Below, in pieces: positions 25,591-34,615 of a stretch of DNA of 64,000 bases. The notes beneath the pieces were generated by a model. The model saw only the letters and a program-made list of their open reading frames with translations, was not told the DNA's origin and did not search any database. The stretch's first letter is position 1, and the number at the start of each line of letters is the position of its first letter. The stretch lies in assembly GCA_021205185.1 (NCBI GenBank), contig JAJPYB010000008.1, forward strand, positions 163,513 to 227,512, written 5' to 3'. Position numbers and translations under genes: made by a program. This DNA comes from Ruminococcus sp. (lineage in GTDB: Bacteria > Bacillota > Clostridia > Oscillospirales > Ruminococcaceae).

Positions 25591-27267
25591 ATGAATATGA
25601 TAGAGGAAGCAAAAAATCAAGTAAGGGAAATTATTTCAGCGGCGGTAAATTCGCTTTTTGACGAGGGCAAGCTTCAAAGAGTCGAGCTGCCGAAGGTCAA
25701 TGTTGAAATTCCAGCAGACAGCAAAAACGGAGATATGTCGTCAAACTTTGCGCTTGCAGGAGCGAGAATTTTCAGAAAATCGCCGAGAGACATAGCCACT
25801 CTTATCAAAGAAGCCGCAAGCCTTGAGGGCAGCTATTTTGAAAAAATGGAAATAGCGGGCGCCGGATTTATTAACTTTTACTATTCGGCTACTTGGTTTG
25901 CAAAAACTGTAAGCGATATAATTTCACAGGGCGAAAGCTACGGCTCGGCTGAGAGTAATGGCAAGAGGGTTCTTATTGAATACGTTTCCGCCAACCCGAC
26001 AGGTCCTATGCATATAGGCAACGCAAGAGGCGGAGCGATTGGCGATTGCTTAGCGTCGGTTATGGAAAAGGCAGGCTGGGAGGTAGACAGAGAGTTTTAT
26101 GTAAACGACGCCGGAAATCAGATTGAAAAGTTCAAGACAAGCTTAGAGTGCAGGTACCTTTCTCTTTACAAGGAGGGAATAGAAATGCCTGAGGACTCAT
26201 ACCATGGCGAGGATATTATAGAGCACGCAAAAAATTATGCTGACATTTACGGTGATAAGCTTCTGAATGTAAGCTCGGAGGAAAGGCGACAGGAGCTTTG
26301 CGACTTTGCGCTTCCAAAGAACATAGAGGGACTGGAGCGGGATTTAAAAAAGTACAGAATAGTATATGATAAGTGGTTTAAGGAAAGCGAGCTTCACCAG
26401 AGCGGAGCTGTTGACGAGATTTTGGAAAAGCTTAAGCAAAGCGGGTACACCTATACTCAGGGCGGCGCACTCTGGTTTAAGTCAAGCGAGCTGGGAGATG
26501 AAAAGGACAGAGTTTTAGTAAGGGAAAACGGAATACCTACCTACTTTGTTCCTGATATTGCCTACCACTACAACAAGCTTGTCACAAGAGGCTACGACAA
26601 GGCGATAGATATTCTGGGAGCTGACCATCATGGCTATATTCCAAGAATGAAAGCTGCTATGGCGGCTCTTGGCGTCGACGCCGATAAGCTTGATATGGTA
26701 ATTATGCAAATGGTAAATCTTGTCAAGGACGGCGAGAGGTACAAGCTTTCAAAACGTTCGGGAAAAGCAATTACGCTTTCAACCCTTCTGGATGAAATTC
26801 CAATAGACGCCGCAAGATTTTTCTTTAATCTTCGTGAACCTGATTCGCACTTTGATTTTGATATTGATCTCGCAATAAGCGAAACAAGTCAGAATCCTGT
26901 TTATTACGTTCAATACGCTCACGCTCGAATTTGTTCAATTCTAAAGGGATTAAAGGAAGAGGGAATCCAGATTGCCGAAGGAGTTGGACTTGAGCTTTTA
27001 ACAACACCAGAGGAAACTGAGCTTATAAAGCATTTAGCAGAGCTTCCGGACTGCATTTTAGAATCTGCTAAGGATTACGACCCCTCGAAGGTTACAAGAT
27101 ATGCGGTTGAAACGGCTACCCTTTACCACAAATTCTATTCATCCTGCAGGGTAAAATGTGATGATGAGAAGCTGATGCTGGGAAGAATTTCACTTTGTCT
27201 TGCGGTAAAGCAGGTAATCAAGAATGTTTTGGATATGCTTAAGATAACCTGTCCTGAGCATATGTAG
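25591..27267 (+). CDS. argS: Arginyl-tRNA synthetase
   Basis: Class I aminoacyl-tRNA synthetase charging tRNA-Arg, 558 residues. The N-terminal additional domain is followed by SANPTGPMHIGNARGGAIGD (the HIGH-type site), the KLSKRSGKA region equivalent to KMSK, and the DALR anticodon-binding domain (about 435-558). The first ATG (25591) has GAGGAAGG 9-10 nt upstream; an ATG two codons on is an alternative. No T-box leader was seen before it; it depends on the upstream operon promoter. Confidence 0.96.
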   Translation: MNMIEEAKNQVREIISAAVNSLFDEGKLQRVELPKVNVEIPADSKNGDMSSNFALAGARIFRKSPRDIATLIKEAASLEGSYFEKMEIAGAGFINFYYSATWFAKTVSDIISQGESYGSAESNGKRVLIEYVSANPTGPMHIGNARGGAIGDCLASVMEKAGWEVDREFYVNDAGNQIEKFKTSLECRYLSLYKEGIEMPEDSYHGEDIIEHAKNYADIYGDKLLNVSSEERRQELCDFALPKNIEGLERDLKKYRIVYDKWFKESELHQSGAVDEILEKLKQSGYTYTQGGALWFKSSELGDEKDRVLVRENGIPTYFVPDIAYHYNKLVTRGYDKAIDILGADHHGYIPRMKAAMAALGVDADKLDMVIMQMVNLVKDGERYKLSKRSGKAITLSTLLDEIPIDAARFFFNLREPDSHFDFDIDLAISETSQNPVYYVQYAHARICSILKGLKEEGIQIAEGVGLELLTTPEETELIKHLAELPDCILESAKDYDPSKVTRYAVETATLYHKFYSSCRVKCDDEKLMLGRISLCLAVKQVIKNVLDMLKITCPEHM

Positions 27268-27283
27268 AAATAAGGGGAGAAAT

Positions 27284-28999
27284 ATGAATAAGCTCTACGA
27301 AAAATATTTTCGTGACAAGAGAAATTGCGACATATTGTACATTATAGGCTTTGTCGGAATACTTCTGCTTTTTATTTACAAAGCGCCGCTTGAAATTCAA
27401 GGGCAGGACGAAGCGTTTTATCTGACAATTCCAAAGAGGCTTTTGGACGGCGACGTTTTCATTTTTGACGAATGGCACGGCTCTCAGCTTTCGGCTCTTA
27501 TTCTGTACCCTATAATGGCGCTTCACAATTTGTTCTTTTCAAACGAAGGAATAGTGCTGCACTTTCGTTACATCTACATATTTTTCCAAGCTCTTTGTGC
27601 AGCGGTGATTTATATCCGCTTAAGAAGCTATAAGCTGTTTGGAGCTATTGCTTCATGGCTGTTCTTTCTGTTTACACCGTATGATATTTTAGCTCTCAGC
27701 TACAACACCATGGGTATTATGCTGATGACGCTAAGCGGAGTTATTGCGGCGACGGCAAAAAGCAAAAAGGCGTACTTTGCAAGCGGACTTTTGTTTGCAG
27801 GCGCAGTTTTGTGCTGCCCTTATCTTTTGGCGGCATATATTATCTTCACATTAGCGACAATTATTGTAGCTGTAGTCAAAAAGGATAAAAAAATAGTGCT
27901 GAGCTGGCTGTTCTTTACGCTCGGAAGCGTGCTGCTCGCAGCAGTTTTAGCTGTGTTTATTTTAACTCGTGTAAGCGTCAGCGACTTTTTTGCGGCGCTG
28001 CCGAATATCTTTGACGACCCTGAGCACGTTTCAAAATCTCTCTTTGCAGGAATCAGAGGCTACTTCAGAGCAATTCGCACAGCCTTCCAGTGGGGAATTA
28101 TATACATTGTCGTCTATCTGCTTGACATCGTGCTTATCATTATCGACAAGCGCAGATACGAGCATAGAGTAGCATACCTGGCAGTTTCCGTTGTAATTGC
28201 AATTTGTATGCTGGCTGAGTTTGCATTTTACCTTGATACAAAGACCTACAACTATATAATGTTTCCGTTAATGCCTGTAGGACTTGTAGCATTTTTGGTT
28301 ACAAAAAATAAAAACTGGCGAGTTTTTGCGCACCTTCTGGTTGGCGGATTTCTGTATACTATGTGCGTTTACTTCTCTTCAAATCAGGCGTTTTATATCA
28401 TCTCGTCTATGTCTGTCGTTGCGGACGTCGGAGCAGTAGCTTTAATTCACGATGCTTTGCTTGAAGAAAAATACAGAAAGGTGCCATGCGGCGAGAAGAC
28501 AAACTTTACAGTAGGCTATGCTATCGTTTTAGCGGTTTTGTTGATTCAATTTCCGCTTATGACATATACCAAGGTCACCCACAAATTCTGGTCGCACGTT
28601 GAAAACTCTCAGCTGACGGTTGAGATAAGCGAGGGAGTTTACAAGGGAATAAAAGTAACGCCAACCACAAAGACCGAATATATAACTGCGCTTTCTGCGC
28701 TTAAAACTATCGACGCCGACGAGGGAGACAGGATTTTATACGCGAGCGATACCGTTTGGTATTATCTCCAGACGGACGAGCTTAAAATCGGTGCGTATTC
28801 TGCCTGGCTTTCGGGTGAAAATGTTACGACAATCAACAGGCTCGACAAGTATTACACTTTAAACCCGGAGAATATTCCTGATATTATATACGTTGACCTG
28901 ACAAACGATTGGCCGCAGGCAGCGTTCAGCGAATTTCTTTCAAAGTACGGCTTTACGCTTGTGTCCGCAGGCGGCGCAAATATTTATTCACGAGGGTAG
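27284..28999 (+). CDS. Polytopic membrane glycosyltransferase-like protein (GT-C type)
   Basis: Protein of 571 residues with about 11-12 membrane helices. An acidic motif in the first external loop (GQDEAFYLTIPKRLLDGD) and a C-terminal extracytoplasmic domain (about 440-571) fit the polyprenyl-phosphate-sugar-dependent GT-C/GT39 layout. It probably transfers a sugar to a surface polymer or protein; no substrate can be inferred. GGGGAG precedes the ATG. It lies 16 bp after argS and 3 bp before the FkbM methyltransferase. Confidence 0.65.
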   Translation: MNKLYEKYFRDKRNCDILYIIGFVGILLLFIYKAPLEIQGQDEAFYLTIPKRLLDGDVFIFDEWHGSQLSALILYPIMALHNLFFSNEGIVLHFRYIYIFFQALCAAVIYIRLRSYKLFGAIASWLFFLFTPYDILALSYNTMGIMLMTLSGVIAATAKSKKAYFASGLLFAGAVLCCPYLLAAYIIFTLATIIVAVVKKDKKIVLSWLFFTLGSVLLAAVLAVFILTRVSVSDFFAALPNIFDDPEHVSKSLFAGIRGYFRAIRTAFQWGIIYIVVYLLDIVLIIIDKRRYEHRVAYLAVSVVIAICMLAEFAFYLDTKTYNYIMFPLMPVGLVAFLVTKNKNWRVFAHLLVGGFLYTMCVYFSSNQAFYIISSMSVVADVGAVALIHDALLEEKYRKVPCGEKTNFTVGYAIVLAVLLIQFPLMTYTKVTHKFWSHVENSQLTVEISEGVYKGIKVTPTTKTEYITALSALKTIDADEGDRILYASDTVWYYLQTDELKIGAYSAWLSGENVTTINRLDKYYTLNPENIPDIIYVDLTNDWPQAAFSEFLSKYGFTLVSAGGANIYSRG

Positions 29000-29002
29000 T
29001 AA

Positions 29003-30070
29003 ATGCTTTGTATTGATGAGTTTTTTAGTCTGAAGTCGTCGTGGGAAAGGCTTGTCCTAACCGATAAGCCGATATACGTTTACGGAATGGGCGACGGCTG
29101 TATAAAGCTTATGAAGCAGTTTGAACGCTTTGGCATAAAAATAGCAGGAATTTTTGCAAGCGACGAGTTTGTCAGAGGTCATAGTTTTTTGGACTTTAAG
29201 GTTCAGAAGCTTAGCGAGGTTGAAGCGCAAAACGACGACTTTGTTATAGCTTTAGCCTTTGCGGCGGGCTATAAGGAGCTGATTGAAAAGATTGACAGTA
29301 TTGCAAAAAAGCACGAGCTTATTGTTCCCGATACGGCAGTTTACGGCGGCGAGCCGTTTTTAAAGGAGACGCTTGAGAGCAGCTTTGACAAGGCAAGTGT
29401 CGTTTACGAGCATTTGAGTGATGAAAAATCGAGGAGCGTTTTTAAAAGCGTCGTAAAATACAAGATAACAGGCGACATTAGCTTTTTGAAGTCCTGTGAA
29501 ACAACTCCCGAGGAAGCGTACCTGAATATTTTGAAGCCGAGCGGCGATGAGGTTTATGTTGATCTGGGAGCGTATACGGGAGATACTGTAAAGGAGTATC
29601 TGACCTTTGCAAAGAGCTATAAAAGGATATATGCGGTTGAACCTAACGGCAGAAATTTCAGAAAGCTAAGCGAGTATATGAGTACGCTTGACAAAGCGGA
29701 GGCTGTAAACGCCGCAGCAACAGATACAAGCGGTAAGGTATATTTTGCGAAGGGCGGCGGAAGACAGGCGAGAATAGACGATAAAAAGGGCGTTCTGACC
29801 GACGCTATAAGCGTTGACAGCTTGCTTATGGGTAAGCCTGTCGACTTTATCAAGTACGACGTCGAGGGCGAGGAAATGAAAGCTTTGAAGGGAAGCGAGC
29901 AAACGATAAAAAATTACTCGCCAAAGCTTTGCGTTGCGCTTTATCACAAGCTTTACGATATGTTTGACCTTCCTCTTGAGGTCTTGCGACTAAACCCCGA
30001 TTATAAGCTTTACATTCGCCATTATCCATATTATCCTGCGTGGGAAACTAATTTGTTTGCTAAAATTTAA
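29003..30070 (+). CDS. FkbM-family methyltransferase with N-terminal Rossmann-like domain
   Basis: Protein of 355 residues. The N-terminal part (about 20-115), starting IYVYGMGDGCIKLMKQF, looks like a nucleotide-sugar-type Rossmann domain. The SAM-dependent FkbM methyltransferase domain (about 170-330) has VYVDLGAYTGDTV, YAVEPNGRNF and IKYDVEGEEMKALKG. Such enzymes often O-methylate sugars in surface polysaccharides. It starts 3 bp after the membrane glycosyltransferase gene, supporting a joint role. Last gene of the ddl operon; a terminator follows. Confidence 0.85.
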   Translation: MLCIDEFFSLKSSWERLVLTDKPIYVYGMGDGCIKLMKQFERFGIKIAGIFASDEFVRGHSFLDFKVQKLSEVEAQNDDFVIALAFAAGYKELIEKIDSIAKKHELIVPDTAVYGGEPFLKETLESSFDKASVVYEHLSDEKSRSVFKSVVKYKITGDISFLKSCETTPEEAYLNILKPSGDEVYVDLGAYTGDTVKEYLTFAKSYKRIYAVEPNGRNFRKLSEYMSTLDKAEAVNAAATDTSGKVYFAKGGGRQARIDDKKGVLTDAISVDSLLMGKPVDFIKYDVEGEEMKALKGSEQTIKNYSPKLCVALYHKLYDMFDLPLEVLRLNPDYKLYIRHYPYYPAWETNLFAKI

Positions 30071-30109
30071 AGCGTCTGAGGTAAGCTTTAAGCTTTCCCG
30101 ACGCTTTTT
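30069..30109 (+). terminator. Intrinsic terminator
   Basis: AAAGCGTC (30069-30076) pairs with GACGCTTT (30100-30107), with an inner GG-AAGCTT/AAGCTT-CC stem, then a T-run. Confidence 0.85.
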
Positions 30110-30130
30110 GCGTGTTTTGCTAACTTGTCA

Positions 30131-30159
30131 TTGTTTTTTCACGCTCTTTGTGGTAAAAT
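30131..30159 (+). promoter_or_regulatory. Promoter of the recG-polA operon
   Basis: TTGTTT (30131-30136), a 17-nt spacer and TAAAAT (30154-30159), 37 bp before the recG ATG. Confidence 0.65.
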
Positions 30160-30196
30160 GAAAGAAATAGATTAAAAGCAAAAGGGAAGTGATAGG

Positions 30197-32224
30197 ATGC
30201 AGCTTGGACTTAACGACAGTATAACCTACCTTAAGGGCGTGGGGCCTGTTCGGGCGGATAACTATAAAAAGCTCGGGATTCTTACCGTTAAAGACCTTTT
30301 GTATCACTTCCCACGTGGCTATATAGATTTGTCGACGCCTTTGTCAATCAAGGATGCGCCACTTGGAGAAACCTGTGCTGTTGCAGGGCGAATTGTAAGT
30401 AAGCTTCCTCCAGCGAGAATAAGAAAAGGGCTTATCATCTTCAAGGCGATTTTTACCGACGACGAGGAGGACCTGACCGTTACAATTTATAACAGCGAGT
30501 ATCTGTTCAATTCTCTTGTTCTGGGTGAGCCGATTATTCTGTACGGAAAAGTAACGGGAAATATGGTGAGAAAGGAAATGAGCTCGCCTACCGTTTTTAA
30601 AATAAGCGCAGGGGCTAATTTGCAGCCTGTTTATCCGCTGACCGAGGGGATAACGCTAAAGCTTATCAGGGAGAATATAAAGAGCGCTCTTGAGCTTTTA
30701 AACGGAAGAATTTACGAACCGGTTCCAAAAGATATTTTAAAAAGGCACAAGCTTTGCTCCCTTCCGTTTGCACTTTACAACATTCATTTTCCAAAGGACG
30801 ATTACAGCTATCAGACAGCAAAGCGGCGGCTTGTCTTTGACGAGCTTTTAACGCTCGGACTGGGAATGTTTATGCTAAAGGGCAGAAACAAGGAGCAAAC
30901 ACCGAACAGGCTGAGCGACAAAAGCATTGACGAGTTTTATAAAAGCCTTCCATTTGAGCCGACAGATTGCCAGATGAAAGCGATTGACGAATGTATAGAG
31001 GATATGAAAAAGTCCTGTCCGATGAACAGACTTTTGCAGGGAGATGTCGGAAGTGGTAAAACGGCGGTTGCGGCGGCGGCAAGCTATTTTGTTTTTAAAA
31101 ACAATAAGCAGACGGCGCTTATGGCGCCGACTGAAATATTAGCCTCCCAGCATTACGAAACCTTTAAAGCGTTTTTAGGGCCGCTCGGAGTGAGCGTTGG
31201 GCTTTTGGTAGGCGCATTGACGCAAAAGCAAAAGGAAAAAATACATGAGCAAATAGAAAGCGGCGAGATAGATGTTATTATCGGCACACAGGCGCTTTAT
31301 CAGCAAAGCGTGAGCTTTAAGGACTTAGCGCTTGTAATTACCGATGAGCAGCACCGATTTGGAGTTGAGCAGCGAGCATCGCTTTCCAAAAAGGGAGCAG
31401 AGCCTCACGTTCTGGTAATGTCGGCAACGCCGATTCCAAGAACCTTAGCCTTGATGATTTACGGAGATCTGGATATTTCCGTGCTTGACAAGCTGCCGTC
31501 AGGCAGAAAAAAGGTTGAAACCTATGCTGTTACCGGCAAGCTCAGAAGCAGAGCGTACAGCTTCATTAAAAAGGAGCTTGATAAGGGTCATCAGGCGTAC
31601 ATAGTTTGTCCGATGATTGAAGAAAACGATTCGGGGCTCAAAAGCGTAAAGGCTTATGCCAAAAAGCTTCAGGACGAGGACTTTTCAGGCTATACTGTCG
31701 GACTTCTACATGGAAAAATGAGTGCCGACGAAAAGGAAAGAATTATGGCGAGCTTCAAGCGTGGAGAAATTGACGTCTTAGCTTCAACTACAGTTGTTGA
31801 GGTAGGAGTTGACGTGGCGAACGCAACGATTATTTTAATCGAGAACGCGGAACGCTTCGGACTTTCACAGCTTCATCAGCTAAGAGGCAGGGTAGGACGT
31901 GGCAGCGAGCAGTCGCATTGCATTTTAGTTACCGACAACCCGACTGAGGACTGCAGAAAGCGACTTAAAATAATATCGGAAACCTCAGGCGGATTTGAGC
32001 TTGCAAGAGAGGATCTTAAAATGCGTGGGCCAGGCGACTTTTTTGGCTCGAAGCAGCACGGACTTCCGAAGCTTAAAATTGCGGATATGTCGGAGGATAT
32101 AGAGGTTTTAAAGGAAGCTCAGGACGAAGCAAAGCAGATTTTTGAAGCGGATCCGCACCTAAAGCTTTCAAGCAATAAGGGCCTCAGAGGGCTTGTTACC
32201 GAGCTTTTTGAAAGGTACAACTGA
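30197..32224 (+). CDS. recG: ATP-dependent DNA helicase RecG
   Basis: Branch-migrating helicase for stalled forks and Holliday junctions, 675 residues. The N-terminal wedge/OB domain begins with the HhH-like YLKGVGPVRADNYKKLGI. Helicase motif I is LQGDVGSGKTAVA, motif II TDEQHRFG, followed by VMSATPIPRTLALMIYGDLD and the C-terminal RGRVGRG. Length is standard. GGGAAG precedes the ATG. First gene of a six-gene operon ending in polA. Confidence 0.97.
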   Translation: MQLGLNDSITYLKGVGPVRADNYKKLGILTVKDLLYHFPRGYIDLSTPLSIKDAPLGETCAVAGRIVSKLPPARIRKGLIIFKAIFTDDEEDLTVTIYNSEYLFNSLVLGEPIILYGKVTGNMVRKEMSSPTVFKISAGANLQPVYPLTEGITLKLIRENIKSALELLNGRIYEPVPKDILKRHKLCSLPFALYNIHFPKDDYSYQTAKRRLVFDELLTLGLGMFMLKGRNKEQTPNRLSDKSIDEFYKSLPFEPTDCQMKAIDECIEDMKKSCPMNRLLQGDVGSGKTAVAAAASYFVFKNNKQTALMAPTEILASQHYETFKAFLGPLGVSVGLLVGALTQKQKEKIHEQIESGEIDVIIGTQALYQQSVSFKDLALVITDEQHRFGVEQRASLSKKGAEPHVLVMSATPIPRTLALMIYGDLDISVLDKLPSGRKKVETYAVTGKLRSRAYSFIKKELDKGHQAYIVCPMIEENDSGLKSVKAYAKKLQDEDFSGYTVGLLHGKMSADEKERIMASFKRGEIDVLASTTVVEVGVDVANATIILIENAERFGLSQLHQLRGRVGRGSEQSHCILVTDNPTEDCRKRLKIISETSGGFELAREDLKMRGPGDFFGSKQHGLPKLKIADMSEDIEVLKEAQDEAKQIFEADPHLKLSSNKGLRGLVTELFERYN

Positions 32225-32248
32225 ATTTTTGCAAAGGAGAAATGAAAA

Positions 32249-32899
32249 ATGGACGAGAAAATTTTAAATCTTATGAAAAAAGCAAGAGATGCGCTGGTTA
32301 AAAATAATATAGCAGCCATTATTGCAAACGACAATGTCGAAGCTGTGGAAATTGCAAGGAGCTTAATACACGAAGGCGATACGATTTCATTCGGCGGAAC
32401 TCAGTCGGTTGTTCAGGCGGGAGTTATGGATATGCTGAAAAACGGCAACTACAAGCTTCTTGACCGCTCAAAGTGCGAAAGCCGAGAGGAGGTTGAAGAG
32501 CTTTACAGAAAAAGCTTCTTTGCAGACTGTTATTTTTGCTCTTCAAATGCCGTTACGCTAAACGGCGAGCTTTATAACGTCGACGGAAATTCAAACAGAG
32601 TGGCGGCAATTTGCTACGGACCAAAGTCGGTTGTTATGATTGTGGGATACAATAAGATTGTTAATAATCTCGAAGAAGCGGTTGAACGTGTAAAAAGAGT
32701 AGCGGCGCCGCTGAATTCAAAAAGATTAAACTGCAAGACCTACTGCCTGAACGCAGAGGAGTGTATGGGAATTGACGGCGATATGACAAGCGGCTGTCAG
32801 AGCGACGAGAGAATCTGCTGCAATTATTTGGTAAGCGCAAAGCAAAGGCAAAAGGGAAGAATAAAGGTAATTCTTGTGGGCGAATCGCTGGGGTATTAA
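32249..32899 (+). CDS. LUD-domain protein (LutC-like)
   Basis: Protein of 216 residues with the lactate-utilisation LUD fold: GDTISFGGTQSVVQAGVMDML, FCSSNAVTLNGELYNVDG and YGPKSVVMIVGYNKIV. The C-terminus carries a cysteine cluster (CKTYC, EECMG, SGC, RICCNY) that could hold a metal or Fe-S site. The partner proteins LutA and LutB are not nearby, so a lactate-oxidation role is uncertain. AAAGGAG precedes the ATG. Confidence 0.8.
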   Translation: MDEKILNLMKKARDALVKNNIAAIIANDNVEAVEIARSLIHEGDTISFGGTQSVVQAGVMDMLKNGNYKLLDRSKCESREEVEELYRKSFFADCYFCSSNAVTLNGELYNVDGNSNRVAAICYGPKSVVMIVGYNKIVNNLEEAVERVKRVAAPLNSKRLNCKTYCLNAEECMGIDGDMTSGCQSDERICCNYLVSAKQRQKGRIKVILVGESLGY

Positions 32900-32908
32900 G
32901 GAGGAAGA

Positions 32909-34615
32909 ATGAAGCATCAAAATAGTTCAGGAGCAAGACCGATAGTCGATCTTTTGTATCCGAGCGAAGAAAAGAAACACTTGATGACAGAGCGTGGAAT
33001 ACAGCTTGAAAAGCTGCCTGACGACTACATTTCAAACCTTGAGATTGCCTCTCTTAGCGAGCTGCTTTGTCCGAGAAATCAATATTTTTGTCAAAGGCTT
33101 TTAACCGAGCTTTGCGACGACGAGGAAATAATCAAGTATCGTCAGGACGCTTTGCAGGACTTTTTAAGCGTCAAAAAGCTAATGCCGGTTCTTTACAAAA
33201 CTATAAATGAAATGCTTACAAACGACAGGACGAACATCCACAACATTGAATCCGTTCAAAGCTTTACGGCTTTAAACGGACAGGTGAGTGCGCTCGACTG
33301 CTATATAAGCTGTATCGACAGGCTTCACGAATTTTTTGAGGAAAACAAGCAGGAGATAAAATCTGAGGCGGTAAACAAGCTCTTTTCGCACTTTGAGGGG
33401 ATTTACTTGTCGGAGGAATACAGCTTTTTAAAGAGCTGTATGGACGAGCTTCACTCAGCGCTTGAAAACAGGATAAGAAGCGTTACTGTCGCTATAAATT
33501 TTGACGAGGAAATGCTTCCCGTTTCAGCAGGAATAGTCGGTTATTCAACAAAGGCGGTTGGAGTCAAGCCTAGTGTTTTTGACAAGCTTATTTACAGAGG
33601 AGCAAATTTCCCCGACCAGACGGTTAAGGGCAGGCTTTTTACAAAGTATATTCCAGAGAAGGGAGTTGCTAGAGAAACTGATTTAAACGAAACGGACAAG
33701 GCGCTTTTTGACGAGCTTGACAAGATAACGGATAAGTATATAAGAACTCTTTCTGAAGCGCTTGCGTCCTATCGGGCGATAGGCTTTGATGAGATTTATG
33801 CGCTTGAAACTCAGCTTGATTTTTACGACGGAGCGGTAAGGTTTATCGAGTCGGCTGAGGCGAGAGGAATTGAAATGTGCCGCCCTGAGATTTTGCCGAA
33901 GGGAAAAAGAATTTTCAAGGCCGAGGGTCTTTTTGACATCGCTTTTTACAAGAGAATAACAGGAATAGAGCATCACAAAAGGGGCGACGATCTGATAGTT
34001 CGCAACGACATTTCATTTGACGACTCGTCACGGTTTTTTATCCTGACGGGAGCTAACAACGGCGGTAAGACGACGTTTGTCAGAGCGATTGGTATCTGCC
34101 AGGTATTTTGTCAGGCAGGACTTTTTGCGCCGGCAAAAAGCCTTAGCACGTCGCTTTGCGATTACATTTATACAAACTTCCCGAAGGAAGAGGAGGTTGG
34201 AATAAATTCCTCAAGATTTACAACCGAGATAAAGGAGTTTAAACAGATAAGCAAAACAATCACAAAGGACAGTCTGCTTCTGATGAACGAGTCTATTCAG
34301 TCGACAACGCCGAAGGAGTGCGTTGATATTGCAAGCGAGCTTGTAAAGATTTTTGCTATAATCGGAGTAAGGGGGATTTTTGCAACTCACCTTACAGACT
34401 TAGCGTATATGTGCGACCAGATAAATTCCGACAAGGATATAAGAAGCAAGCTTAAAAGCATTGTTATGGAAACTGACGAGCAGACAGGCGAAAGAAAGTA
34501 TAAGGTGAAAGAAGGTCTGCCGTCGGCGATAAGCTTTGCGAAAACTGTATTTGAAAAATACGGTATAGACGAAAATATTATCAGGGAGAATGCTAAGCGG
34601 CATGAGGGAGATTAA
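32909..34615 (+). CDS. MutS-family ATPase, short divergent type
   Basis: Protein of 568 residues with a MutS-like lever/core (about 50-340) and C-terminal ABC ATPase. Walker A is GANNGGKT at 381-388, and the signature region FTTEIKEFKQISK follows. Walker B reads LLMNES, with N460-E461 in place of the usual Asp-Glu; His in FATHLTDLA is kept. The mismatch-recognition domain of MutS1 and the Smr endonuclease of MutS2 are absent. It is therefore unlikely to be the mismatch-repair MutS; function unknown. GGAGG precedes the ATG. It overlaps dus by 14 nt. Confidence 0.8.
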   Translation: MKHQNSSGARPIVDLLYPSEEKKHLMTERGIQLEKLPDDYISNLEIASLSELLCPRNQYFCQRLLTELCDDEEIIKYRQDALQDFLSVKKLMPVLYKTINEMLTNDRTNIHNIESVQSFTALNGQVSALDCYISCIDRLHEFFEENKQEIKSEAVNKLFSHFEGIYLSEEYSFLKSCMDELHSALENRIRSVTVAINFDEEMLPVSAGIVGYSTKAVGVKPSVFDKLIYRGANFPDQTVKGRLFTKYIPEKGVARETDLNETDKALFDELDKITDKYIRTLSEALASYRAIGFDEIYALETQLDFYDGAVRFIESAEARGIEMCRPEILPKGKRIFKAEGLFDIAFYKRITGIEHHKRGDDLIVRNDISFDDSSRFFILTGANNGGKTTFVRAIGICQVFCQAGLFAPAKSLSTSLCDYIYTNFPKEEEVGINSSRFTTEIKEFKQISKTITKDSLLLMNESIQSTTPKECVDIASELVKIFAIIGVRGIFATHLTDLAYMCDQINSDKDIRSKLKSIVMETDEQTGERKYKVKEGLPSAISFAKTVFEKYGIDENIIRENAKRHEGD

